From NCBI GenBank assembly GCA_030770535.1, contig JASVEC010000220.1, positions 1 through 30,222 on the forward strand: 30,222 bases of DNA, written 5' to 3'. Origin of the DNA: Batkoa obscura. Taxonomy: Eukaryota > Entomophthoromycota > Entomophthoromycetes > Entomophthorales > Batkoaceae. Positions 18,911 to 28,870 of this stretch are shown in pieces. The position numbers and the translations under genes were made by a program. The notes under the pieces were generated by a model that saw only the letters and a list, made by a program, of their open reading frames with translations, searched no databases and had not been told where the DNA came from. Numbering within the stretch: position 1 is the first letter of the stretch; every line of letters begins with the position of its first letter.

Positions 18911-19979
18911 ATATAATTATATAATCATATAGTTATATATTATATATCTGATAAATATCTAACAGAACTAACATAAAATATATAGTTAGGAAAATTAGCT
19001 ATTTAAGAAAAGGAAACAATTAAAATAAGTTTTAAATAGAGACATTTAATTTTAGGCTTTTTAGATTTAACCGTTATATTGAACACAAACTTGAAATTTT
19101 AAATTTGGATTAATTTCTAAGTAGATTCTGAAACCAATTAGGACAGCCCCAAATCTTGAATGATATTTTGATTTAATAAACATCACCTTAGGGATGACTA
19201 TTTGAAAAGACTTTAACATTAAATGTTTCTAACAAAAGGATTATTTTGGGTTATTTACGCACGTTAGCAAGTTTAACAAAATAACATTATGGAATGGTTT
19301 TCATACTGCAGTGTTAATTTAAGTATATTAATATATTTGGTGATGGAATTAAGAACCAACTTTTCTTTTTTGTCAGCATCACTGAGTAAAGTGTAGTTTG
19401 GGTGTTAAAGTACAAAATAGTTTGTACTAGATTAGGCTGTATTTATTATGCACATAAAATACAATACTTGTTAGAAAAGACAACGGAAAAAGGAGTATAC
19501 GCACTTTCTTAAGATTAATATAAACATAAAACAAGCTTATGCTTTATAAATATATATGCAAGGTAAAGTTTAAATTTGTTTAATTATATATCCATCAAAT
19601 TAAAAGAGTTCAACATTTCAGTGAGTTTGTGACAATACTTTATTAATTAATCATCCCTCTTATTTCTTATTCAATTTTGCCACGAAAGTATTGTTTAGAT
19701 GTATTGTTATAAATCTTATTAACGTGATTAAGATATAAAACTCATACATCTTACATATATTTGTATTGGTTACCTTGTATACCAGCAATAATTAGGAATA
19801 AATTAATAGAAATACATAGCTATAAGCTTAATCACTCTTTATTTGACATTTAATATGATAAAGCACAAGCTTAGATAATATAAATTTAACTTCTAAAGCA
19901 AACATTTTTTGATTTTCGATTTAGTAGTTGTGTATGTATGTTATTTGGTTTTGTGTATGGATGCACCATTAAATAAGGT
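18911..19979. other. Gene-free stretch
   Basis: About 1 kb of AT-rich DNA with stops in all frames. No open frame or motif was recognised. Confidence 0.35.
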
Positions 19980-20460
19980 GGCTTTTTGTAGTAATTTTTG
20001 GACAAAATGAGTCACAACCAAAAAAGTATCAATTCGATTAAAAAAACAGCTAAACTTAACTTTTAAGTAAAATTTCAAACAGTTCTTGATTTGAAATGCT
20101 TTAGTAAATATCACTTAGGAGCACCAAAAATTGTATTTTATCAAGATTTTTATTTTTCATATTATACAAATTTATTATTAACGCTTTTATGGCATAAGAA
20201 ATAAGTTCTTGATCAAAAGGTTTTTGAAAAACTGTCCTACTCAACTATACTTCTTGACCGTTTAAGAGTCTGCTTATTTTTTTTGAGTTTTTACCTATGT
20301 CAAAGGTGGATAAATAATCAACAAAAAATAACGCTCCCGTACAATCGATTGTTTTATCCTGCTTTATAGCACTTTCTATCTATACAATCAGAAACCAAAC
20401 GGTTTAATTTGACTATAAATTAAGAGTATTTTGATTGCAACATGTCTTGTCAGATTAGAT
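19980..20460 (-). pseudogene. Decayed coding trace of unknown identity
   Basis: On the minus strand, successive patches in one or two frames look protein-like and are broken by a few stops: SNLTRHVAIKILLIYSQIK (near 20455), TIDCTGALFFVDYLSTFDIG (near 20350), TVFQKPFDQELISYAIKAL (near 20230) and KIQFLVLLSDIY (near 20120). Composition is unlike the surrounding spacer and unlike low-complexity AT DNA. I cannot name a family. The plus-strand frame 20468-20665 overlaps none of it and has no motif. Confidence 0.3.
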
Positions 20461-21352
20461 TGTTTAAATGGTAGGATTGTTTTTTAAGAGTATTCTTTTA
20501 AAAACTAAACAAGAGATTATTAAAAGAATTGTTCATACATTTTTAGTAAAACGTATATATATTTTACGATTTATGTATTGTAAGAAATATTCAATCTTTT
20601 TGAAAGCTATTTTATATTTATCCCAAGTAATCCGAGCTATTATAAAGTGCAGTATCCTCCTTTAATTTTATTATTATATATACTAATTTTATTTTCTTTT
20701 TATTGCTTTATAGTATATATTAACTACTAGGCTAATTTATAGATTAGAGTAACTAACCTAATCCCAATTACTCAATACAAATTAATGAATGCCTTACAAG
20801 TCTAATATATAGGCTTTTGGGCCATGGATTATATTGTATAGAGTTAATTAAAAAAGACATTCATTTAAATAATTTGTATTTTATTAAAGGCAATAATCAA
20901 ATAAATAACTTATACATGAGTATTTATAAAATTTTATTACTGATTTGTAATTGAATTATCAGATTTCTTTTAGAATAGTTAAAATAGGTGTTATTTTATT
21001 CTTGCTTTATTCTTGTAAGCTTTAATTTTTAATCGGTTCATTAGGCAGCTAACAATCGCTTAAATGAACTTGAAATTGTATGGAGCTAAAGCAAGAATAT
21101 AGAAACATGTTGAAGAAATACAAAAGTACCCTATAATTTATTAAAACTGAACAGCATGGATAATGTTATTGCATTAAGGGTAAATTCTTTTTTATATAGT
21201 CAATTAAAATTCACTTGTTTTATATAACCAAAATCAAAAACTAATTGTCTATAATTGTTTATAATTGTTCATTTTACTACTAAACCTTGTTTAATTAAAA
21301 TAGTAAAATATGATAATTAGTATCTTAAACTATTTGTATCACTAATGCTACA
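20461..21352. other. Gene-free stretch, distal upstream of the GATA gene
   Basis: AT-rich DNA with no credible open frame. One isolated perfect ATCTGATAA lies on the minus strand at 20956-20964, about 980 bp before the GATA gene start. It may be a distal site or background. Confidence 0.35.
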
Positions 21353-21723
21353 ATCGGATAAAAGAATCTAACCATAGCTTTTAGCTAATGGCTGTTATCT
21401 TATAAATTATTTTGGTCAAAAAATTGCTTTTAATAAACTTAAAATAATAATCCAATCATTATTTTGTATGACTCAGATGAAATAAATCAAAATTATTTTT
21501 ATAAGGCTAATTATCAGATTGATATCAATCAATAAAAGCTGAAGATAAAACATTTGAGCATTTTAATTAGATAAACAACTTTAATTGTGATTAGTAAAGA
21601 ATACTGCCAATAGTTGAGTCTTAATTTAGAAACTCAAACTAATCAGATAATTTCATGGCTTAAACCATCTGATAGGATTGAATTCTAAAATCATCAGATA
21701 ATTTTATCCACAGCATCAGATAA
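21353..21723. promoter_or_regulatory. Cluster of ATCWGATAA (GATA-factor) sites upstream of the GATA gene
   Basis: Perfect ATCWGATAA strings: 21511-21519 (minus), 21642-21650, 21693-21701 and 21715-21723 (plus). One-mismatch forms: ATCGGATAA at 21353-21361 and ATCTGATAG at 21667-21675. Plain AGATAA cores also occur at 21395-21400 (minus), 21543-21548 and 21569-21574. The nearest site is 213 bp before the start codon. Fungal GATA repressors of siderophore genes (SREA, URBS1, Fep1) are known to prefer ATCWGATAA, and many GATA factors control their own genes. The clustering is seen; binding and autoregulation are inferred. Confidence 0.68.
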
Positions 21724-21935
21724 TTGTGAATAAATTTAACATTTATATTGGATTAGTTATTTTAATTTTTCACCTTTGGTTGGTAAGCGAAACTTCAAAC
21801 AAAATTAATATGACATGATTGGCTATACTTGTGATGAAATTTATCAAAGTTTCCATTTTGAAGAAAGTTACTTGTTTAACTTCAAAATCTTTTTTACTTC
21901 ATTCTAGTACCTATACTATAGATAGAGCTTAATTT

Positions 21936-23888
21936 ATGGCACCTGTTTTGAAAGTTAAATACCAGAAATCTTTTGCTATCTTTAGTAGTGGTTTAGACTC
22001 GTTAGAATTATGTCATTTTAGTCAGCTTTTTCATCAAGTTAAAGATGAGTTGGATTGTAGTTATCGATTAGAGAATGCTTCACTTCGGCTGTTTCATATT
22101 AGAAATAAAGTAATGTCAACTCAACAATATAACCATGATGGCATTAAAAAATTTCAAGTTATATCACTCAATGCTACTAAGAATTTAGAAAACAATAAAA
22201 TTAAAATCAAAGCCCCAATATATAAAAATAAAATCCAAAGGCTTAATGCTAATGACTCAAATGGTATTCGACCTCTCCCTTTAAATATCAACATAAATGA
22301 GTATCAGGATTCACCTACAATAGATTCAGTTATTAACCCAATTATAAAGGATTTAGTAACACATCAAAGCATAAATCCAGTTATTCCAGAACAACCTCTG
22401 GCTAATACAAAAAATACCTTTAGTGAAGAACAAATTTCCACTTCTTTTATGCCTACTCAATCAAATATGAACATGAATAATAGCACCATGAATTTCGACT
22501 TTACAAATAATCAACAATTACTTCAACAAGCGTTATCAGCAATTTCACAAAACAATTTAAATAATAATTTATTAAATTCAGTAAATAATTTATCAACAAT
22601 GTTTACTCCAGACTATAATAATCAACAAATCTTAATGAATTCTTTATTACTTCAAAGTTTGAACCAGCTGCCAAATCCTTCTTCATTTAATCCACAACCT
22701 TTTAATTCAAGTAGCTGCGCCAACCCTAATCAAGATATTAATTCAATGTTTAACTTGGATAGTATGTCTCTACCTTTGAATGAAATAGATCAAAATACAG
22801 CAAACAAAGTACAAAATGATTCAAATACTACTAACAATGGCGAATCCAATACTGCTTTAAACGATATTACACCGAAAAAATCAGCTATTAAAGAAAAGAA
22901 AAGCATCAGTAGCTTAATGGTCAAAAAAGAGAATAAGAAGGAGAAGCGAAAAGCACAGCAGCGTTCAGAATCTGCTAATAAATCTAAAGTTGCAGAAACA
23001 GAAACCTTTTCTGGGTCAGAAGGTGAAAAAGATCGTTGTTGCTTTAATTGTCACGCTACCAGCACGCCTTTATGGAGGCGAACTCCAGATAATCAAAGGC
23101 TGTGTAATGCCTGTGGCCTGTATTATAAACTCCATCAGAAGCATCGTCCAATAGATTTGAAGAAAGCTAAAGATTCCAAGAAGCCAGCATACAAACCAAG
23201 GGCCTTAGTATGTTCCCACTGTAAGACTAAGAAAGCAGCTTTATGGCGTCGGGATATCGATAGTGGTGAGCCAGTTTGCAATCCGTGTGGGTTATTTAAA
23301 AAGATGAATAATCGTCCAAGGCCTCCTCACCTTTACTCTAATGTGATTAAAAAGAGGGTTCGAAATCCTAGTCCATTTCATATGTCTAAAGGTTCTTCTA
23401 TGAATCCTAAATCTAGAAAGAGTACTGAAGATTTAGACTCATCAAACGATAGTGAAGGCGAGTTAAAGCAGGAAAGTCCAATTTTGGAGCAAACTATAAA
23501 TACAAAGGAAAAAGCATTCCAAAAACAAAGTGCTCGACATAACACACCGAGTACGCCTATAACTAGAGACCTAGATAAAACTCAATTTACAAATCCATTG
23601 TTGCAATCAGATGTAAGCCAGACCAACCTCCCTATAATTAATCAAAACAATGTTATAGGAATGAATAATGGAGGTAACGTTTTAGATATGATTGGAGAAA
23701 ATTATTATCCAGGTATGGATCCTGGATTATTAAATCTTCCATTCAACCAAGTATTTGTGCCCATTTTAAATAACAATAATTATTACCCTCCAATGGAAAG
23801 TAGCAGTAACACATTTAATAGTACTAATCCATCTAATTCAGAGCCTGACAACATGAATCTATTTCCAAATTATTTTATGTTTCAATAA
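21936..23888 (+). CDS. GATA transcription factor with two zinc fingers
   Basis: Intronless, 650 residues. The N-terminal region at about 24-62 ([15 protein letters not shown], then [12 protein letters not shown]) resembles the conserved N-terminal motif of AreA/Gln3/Gaf1 proteins (DUF1752). A long Asn/Gln-rich region follows. Finger 1 is C369-x2-C372-x17-C390-x2-C393 with TPLWRR and [12 protein letters not shown], a canonical GATA finger. Finger 2 is C426-x2-C429-x18-C448-x2-C451 with AALWRR and CNPCGLFKK, more diverged. The 32-residue linker is basic and lacks the four-cysteine motif found between the fingers of SREA/URBS1/Fep1 iron repressors. So the fingers and N-terminus suggest a nutrient-type GATA activator, while the ATCWGATAA cluster upstream suggests the iron class. 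A basic region after finger 2 ([14 protein letters not shown]) may serve as nuclear signal. The tail is Asn-rich. The start is the first ATG after an in-frame stop. Confidence 0.93.
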   Translation: MAPVLKVKYQKSFAIFSSGLDSLELCHFSQLFHQVKDELDCSYRLENASLRLFHIRNKVMSTQQYNHDGIKKFQVISLNATKNLENNKIKIKAPIYKNKIQRLNANDSNGIRPLPLNININEYQDSPTIDSVINPIIKDLVTHQSINPVIPEQPLANTKNTFSEEQISTSFMPTQSNMNMNNSTMNFDFTNNQQLLQQALSAISQNNLNNNLLNSVNNLSTMFTPDYNNQQILMNSLLLQSLNQLPNPSSFNPQPFNSSSCANPNQDINSMFNLDSMSLPLNEIDQNTANKVQNDSNTTNNGESNTALNDITPKKSAIKEKKSISSLMVKKENKKEKRKAQQRSESANKSKVAETETFSGSEGEKDRCCFNCHATSTPLWRRTPDNQRLCNACGLYYKLHQKHRPIDLKKAKDSKKPAYKPRALVCSHCKTKKAALWRRDIDSGEPVCNPCGLFKKMNNRPRPPHLYSNVIKKRVRNPSPFHMSKGSSMNPKSRKSTEDLDSSNDSEGELKQESPILEQTINTKEKAFQKQSARHNTPSTPITRDLDKTQFTNPLLQSDVSQTNLPIINQNNVIGMNNGGNVLDMIGENYYPGMDPGLLNLPFNQVFVPILNNNNYYPPMESSSNTFNSTNPSNSEPDNMNLFPNYFMFQ

Positions 23889-24260
23889 GCTATTGTATGT
23901 GTTATATAGAATATATTTCTCTCTCTAAAAGTTGATTATATTGATTGTATTCTCTTCCTCAAAAGATATTGTAGCGCTTTTATGTATAACCTTTATATTA
24001 CATATAATTAATCACCCGCAGTAAATAAACTATTCTTTTCTAATTATTATTCTTTATTAATATTAATTTATGTTTTAAATTGGATGAAGCAAAACAATGA
24101 CCATACTATTTTATTTTGCTGATAAACAACTGACATTTTAACTTTTACAGTTTGGCTAATATCCGATCATATTTAAGATAGGATGATGCATTATAAAATA
24201 AATGCATTTAAAGCTCAACTATAAAGGTATAAATTAAACGAAACTAATTCAAATCATTAA
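23889..24260. other. Spacer between the GATA gene and the small spliced gene
   Basis: AT-rich 3' region of the GATA gene and upstream region of the next gene on the same strand. CTTTTACAGTTT-type pyrimidine tracts are present but no named site is recognised. Confidence 0.35.
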
Positions 24261-24922
24261 ATGTAATTTGAATCTTCTTTAGCTAAAATAAAAAATCTAA
24301 CTGGTTTATTAGGAATAGTACTAAAAAAAATAAAAGGAAAAACAATAAAGTAATTTAAATGAAACATCTTATTTATAATAAACTCCCTTTTATAGTTTTT
24401 AATATTAAAGAATATTGGTATATTCAACCGTGGAAAATCATCTATAAGTGTGATATTTAAAAAAGACAATAGTGATGCATCTGCTACCACTCAAACTGAA
24501 ATCAATTATAAACCTAATCAAATTAATATTCCGCCTACTAAAATGGCAAAATTATCAAGTTCGGTTTCAGATACAAATAGTAAGTTTATTTTGTACAGTG
24601 TTTAAATTAATATTATTGCTTAGAGGGCGAAAAAGGGGCACTTAACGGGATCGAAGAGAGTGATACTGTAGCTAAAAAAATAGATTTAAGGGCAAATGAA
24701 GACTTTTTAGATTTAAAATCTTCTATAAATGTTACATCGTTTAACGGTAACCAAAGTCCAAGTTTAAGTTTGCATTTTAGTGAATCTACAAGGCTATCTG
24801 CTAAAGGGGAAACCAATTTAAACCTGAAAGATAGCATAGAATTTAGTCCTATGATGAGCAATAGTAAAAATAAGGACGAGGAAAATAACACTTCTCTTTC
24901 TACTTTTTCTACTTTTTATTAA
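24261..24922 (+). CDS. Unknown small protein, spliced; possible intron inside the start codon
   Basis: Proposed exons: 24261-24262, 24313-24349, 24396-24579, 24624-24922, giving 173 residues. The last intron (44 nt, GTAAGT...TTAG) is clear: the frame before and after is open and protein-like (INIPPTKMAKLSSSVSDTN, then GEKGALNGIEES). The second intron (46 nt) also has good ends. The first would split the initiator as AT|G, with a 50-nt intron; this is the weak point. A simpler start is the ATG at 24543, giving a shorter protein, but the codons before it look coding (NRGKSSISVIFKKDN). The protein is Ser/Asn/Lys-rich, has no membrane segment or signal peptide, and matches no family I know. Minus-strand frames here are shadows. 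It converges with the chitinase gene 206 bp away. Confidence 0.45.
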
Positions 24923-25128
24923 TATTTTTAAACTTGAATAAAGGTTGCCTTTTATACTTAAATAACAACTTTAATTTTAGCCTAATAAGTAATAAATAAA
25001 GGCTGTTTAAATAGTAAATTTAAGGATATCACTTATTCAAAATATTAAAATTTATTTTCGAACTAAATTAATTTATGAAATAGTATACAAATTTTTACAA
25101 AAATTATAATGGACAGTGGGGGATAAAA

Positions 25129-27525
25129 TCAATTAGCCTTATCTGTAGAACTAGTGTTCTCGTTTAAACTAACCGACTTTGTTTTCAAGTTGTCCAAATC
25201 TCCCTTACTAGTACTATTAGTATTGTTTTTATTCTCAGGATTAGGAACTGGTGTTTCAGCTTGCTTGAGTTTATTTGATTCATCTGGATGGTCCTGCTGG
25301 TTTGGTTCTTTAAGATTGTTTTGAGTAGTTGGGGTTGCCATGGTAGTACTATTCTGAGCAGCTAGCGGAGCTATTGTACTATTGTTTTTTGCCTCATTCT
25401 GTAGCTTAGGAGGCTGATTAAGAGGATATTTATCTAAATTTACTTTTTCACTTTCCTTCGCTAGATTAATTGTTGAGTTTGTTTTAGCTACTTCAGTTGA
25501 ATTGTTCTTATTTAGATCCACTTTTTCATTCTCTTTTCCTTGAGTATTGATATTGGTATTGTTTTTACCACTAGCTATCTCAGTGGAATTACTTTTACTC
25601 AAATCTACTTTAGGCTTATCTTTATCAGTAATTGTAGTATTATGGGCGTTATTTGATGATAATGTTGAGTTTGTTTTATTTAAATCTATTTTCGCAGCTT
25701 CTTTTTCAACAATATTCGTAGAATTAAACTTACTTTCTTTTTCTTCGATGTTCATTGTATTAGTCTCATTTTGCGGAATATTTGAAGTTGAATTTGCTTT
25801 GTAGTTTTGATTTAACTCAGTAGAATTTTTACCAAAATTGTTTGAAGTATCTGTTGTGTTTTTCATCATCTCTATTTGCTTTTTAATATTTTCAGCTAAC
25901 ATAGTGTTATCCTCAGTACTATTTTTCAAGGAATTGGGTTTAGTAGCATTAACTATTAAGGATCTATTATTCGTAAATTTTGGTAAATTTTCTGCTGTAA
26001 TGGTAGAATTTACAGAGCCTGATGATTTGGTTTCTTCAAGCTTGTTATCTTTCGGGGCATCCTCTTTTTCTTTGGAATTTTCTAAATTATCTTTATCTTC
26101 TTTAGATTTTTCAGGGGCATCCTTAGTTCCTTTGGGTTTTTCAGGGGTGTTTTTACTATCTTTCAATTTCTGTTTTTCATCAGTTTCATTAGTGTTTTGG
26201 CCCTTTTCATCATTCGGTGTTTTTTCTGAAGTTTTAGTTGAATCTTTATTTTCATTACCACTTTCATTATTATTCATAGAAATCTCCTCTTCACTTGGTA
26301 TTTCAACTAAGTCCATTAATGAGGAATCTGGCATTCTGTTTTTAGCCAATTCATCATTTAAAATACCACGATCTTTCTTGGGTAGTCTATCGGTATTATT
26401 TTTAGCTTCTTGGTTTTCAGGCTTTTTTTCTTTTTCGTTGTTTTCTTTTTCAGGCTTTTTTTCTTTGTCCTCAGATTCTTTTTCGCCTTTAATTTTATTA
26501 TTACCTGGCTGCTTAATCTCATATTCTCCTTTTAAAAGATGCGAAACAGCTGCTGAATAGATTTTTTTAACATCTGGACATATATTCTGATCCGCTTGAG
26601 AAATATCCCATAGCATAACTCCTCCAAACGAAGGATACTTTTCTTTAACTTCATTAATAATTGGCTCTAATTCTTGGAAATTTAAGTAACCAGAAGAGGC
26701 AGCTGTTGGGCCGCCTGGTGCTCCCAGAAATATCTTTACGTTTTTATTTTTGGACGCAAATCTTGCCCAACCATCCCATGTTGCAAAGTTAAATCCATCT
26801 TTACCAATTGCACATTCATTGTTATAAAATTGTACAAATACAGCATCTAACCAGCCATGTTCTAATACATTCTTCAAGTATTGATCTGGGAATGGGCACT
26901 GTGGAGCTGCAGTAATAAAATATTCTTTTTTATTTTCTTCTTTTTGACCATCAATAATTTCTTTCAATTTATTACTAAAAACAGCATATGATTCTGGAGG
27001 TCCTTTTTCAATATCCAAATCAATACCATCTAAAGCTACTTCTCCAAAGGGTCGATGGTCTGTTTTGCCACCTAAATATAAGTCCCAAACCCTTTGAGCA
27101 AAGTTTTTAGCTGATTCGTCGTCCTTTAAAGTGTAATCACCAGCATATCCACCCATCGATAAAAGCACCTTTTTACCTTGATTTTGGCAATATTTAATGC
27201 CAGCAGCCACTTCTGGACAATAAGGGTGAAGGGAATTGGGGAATTTTTTAGAACAATGTTTACCCATGTTTAAAACTGGATGCCCATTTTTTATCTCGGC
27301 ATTAAATTTAATTAAAAAGGAGATTACAATCGTATCATAAGTTTGATCCTTACAATAGTCAGACATAGGTCTCTCATGAGAATCTTTATGTGCTTCTTCA
27401 CTATTTCCGTATGAATTTTGACCCCAATAAGCTACTAAATTATTTTTTGAGGTCAGATTGAAGGCTTTTAAATTAACTATTAGGTTAAAATATAGCAATA
27501 AATTTAATAATGGATAGTTGAACAT
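25129..27525 (-). CDS. Secreted GH18 class III chitinase with long low-complexity tail
   Basis: Intronless, 798 residues. A hydrophobic signal peptide (residues 1 to about 20, LLNLLLYFNLIVNLKAFN) directs it to secretion. The GH18 barrel spans about 28-335: LVAYWGQNSYGN, SMGGYAGDY, the active-site DGIDLDIEKG (D166, D169, D171 and the proton donor E173), APQCPFPD, VQFYNNECA (Y234), LGAPGGP and GGVMLWDISQADQN. This is the plant-like class III type, which cleaves beta-1,4-N-acetylglucosamine chains in the wall. The tail has a Lys/Glu-rich part (about 345-500) and an Asn/Ser/Thr-rich part (500-798) with many N-x-S/T sequons and a degenerate repeat. It has no recognised chitin-binding module and no clear GPI signal at the C-terminus (TSSTDKAN). 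The tail probably acts as a glycosylated spacer that holds the enzyme at the wall. The plus-strand frames opposite the tail are shadows. ATG at 27525 directly precedes the signal peptide. Confidence 0.95.
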   Translation of the reverse strand: MFNYPLLNLLLYFNLIVNLKAFNLTSKNNLVAYWGQNSYGNSEEAHKDSHERPMSDYCKDQTYDTIVISFLIKFNAEIKNGHPVLNMGKHCSKKFPNSLHPYCPEVAAGIKYCQNQGKKVLLSMGGYAGDYTLKDDESAKNFAQRVWDLYLGGKTDHRPFGEVALDGIDLDIEKGPPESYAVFSNKLKEIIDGQKEENKKEYFITAAPQCPFPDQYLKNVLEHGWLDAVFVQFYNNECAIGKDGFNFATWDGWARFASKNKNVKIFLGAPGGPTAASSGYLNFQELEPIINEVKEKYPSFGGVMLWDISQADQNICPDVKKIYSAAVSHLLKGEYEIKQPGNNKIKGEKESEDKEKKPEKENNEKEKKPENQEAKNNTDRLPKKDRGILNDELAKNRMPDSSLMDLVEIPSEEEISMNNNESGNENKDSTKTSEKTPNDEKGQNTNETDEKQKLKDSKNTPEKPKGTKDAPEKSKEDKDNLENSKEKEDAPKDNKLEETKSSGSVNSTITAENLPKFTNNRSLIVNATKPNSLKNSTEDNTMLAENIKKQIEMMKNTTDTSNNFGKNSTELNQNYKANSTSNIPQNETNTMNIEEKESKFNSTNIVEKEAAKIDLNKTNSTLSSNNAHNTTITDKDKPKVDLSKSNSTEIASGKNNTNINTQGKENEKVDLNKNNSTEVAKTNSTINLAKESEKVNLDKYPLNQPPKLQNEAKNNSTIAPLAAQNSTTMATPTTQNNLKEPNQQDHPDESNKLKQAETPVPNPENKNNTNSTSKGDLDNLKTKSVSLNENTSSTDKAN
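25426..25701 (-). repeat. Degenerate ~27-residue repeat in the chitinase tail
   Basis: Four units begin with KIDLNKTNST (residue 612), KVDLSKSNST (639), KVDLNKNNST (668) and KVNLDK (694). Spacing is 27, 29 and 26 residues. Each of the first three carries a glycosylation sequon at the same place. Confidence 0.7.
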
Positions 27526-28870
27526 ATTAATTAAAATGAAATCTAATAAATCAATTAATATAAAGATACAATAAAATTTTAAAAAGTTTAAAAAGCTATT
27601 TCTTTATTTAATATATTAATATTCATTCTATCAAGTTTACTTTTTCTTAAACTGAAACTCTCAACTTTCTTTTTTTACTTTTTTCAATCCCTTTAAAATT
27701 AAGATACGAAATTGATTGGTCCCTTTCTTAAATTCAAATTGCCCAGGTTTTCTCATTGAGTTTGAGTTGAAATTACTTGTTCCCTCCCTTTCCCTCATTT
27801 GCTAATTATTTATTATGAAAGCCAAGTATGTCTACGTTTGTTTTATCTTATTTAGTTGATTATTACTTGATTGATTTCATTAATGTTATATCATTTTAAT
27901 AATGAAACATTAATAATTTGGTTTTTATAATATTAATAAAATATTGTTTATAAATTTAATGAAACACTAAGGATATATAAAATTACAAGTATTTTTTAAT
28001 ACATATAGAATTGTAGACCCTAAGCATTCCCATAATGTTTTCTAAACAGTTACAGCAAATGTATCGATACAAATATAGGTACAAAAGCTCTGAATGTCTA
28101 AATGTCTAAATGTCTAGTTTACTAATAATACTATCAAGTCTTAATGACTACTAACAATTAAGTCAAATATACATATTCGGATAAATTTTGAAATTGATTA
28201 ATTTCCAGCTGAAAAACTTAAATCTTACATTAATTTGATAATATTAATTTCAAATTAGAGTAAATGTTGTTTAAAAGTTATTGAATTTTAAATATTTTTC
28301 CTACCTATTACTATTTATTTTTTACAAAATTTTATAATTTTTTCATTTCTAAGTATATTTTTAAGTCAAAGTCAAAGTCAACTTAATTTGGTATGCTCTT
28401 TAGCTACGTTTTAATAGCTGTTCACATACATATAATGATTTCATGAAAGTTATCAATCATATTAAAAGCTTTAAATTGAATAACAATATAATCGATTTTT
28501 AACAATTAATTTATTATATATTGTGAACAATCTCCTTGAAAAAACTTGATCTGTTTAACTTTTGGTAACATGAACTTTGGCGTTCTATGACGTTTTCAAT
28601 GAAACAAGCACTAAAAAAACTATATAATTAACTCAGTATTATCCATAACAATTTTTTACTCTTATATCTGTTTTTTTTACAGATAGAGTTGATTGATGGA
28701 TTTCATAAAAAATACGCTTATTACATCTAAGCTTTAAGTTCTTATTACAAAGCAAGACTCAACTGCCAACTTCAAGTAAGAGAAAATTCAAATAGGTTTT
28801 ATGTAAGCTGTATAATATGTCAACTTTAAAAATAAATAACTGAATAAAGGATATAAAGAAAAGATTTTGT
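27526..28870. other. Gene-free stretch upstream of the chitinase
   Basis: About 1.3 kb of AT-rich DNA. The left part should hold the chitinase promoter. Two short tandem repeats are visible: AATGTCTA three times at 28093-28116 and AGTCAA three times at 28364-28381. No credible open frame. Confidence 0.4.

Noticed and set aside
18346-18954. Two perfect ATCWGATAA strings in and upstream of the transposase
   Set aside because: One is inside coding sequence next to an AT microsatellite and the other is in AT-repeat DNA; both are best explained as background.
25547-26560. Long hydrophobic plus-strand open frames (25547-25804 and 25838-26560)
   Set aside because: They are the antisense of the Lys/Glu/Asn-rich chitinase tail; the bias of that strand keeps the opposite frame open and Ser/Phe/Leu-rich.
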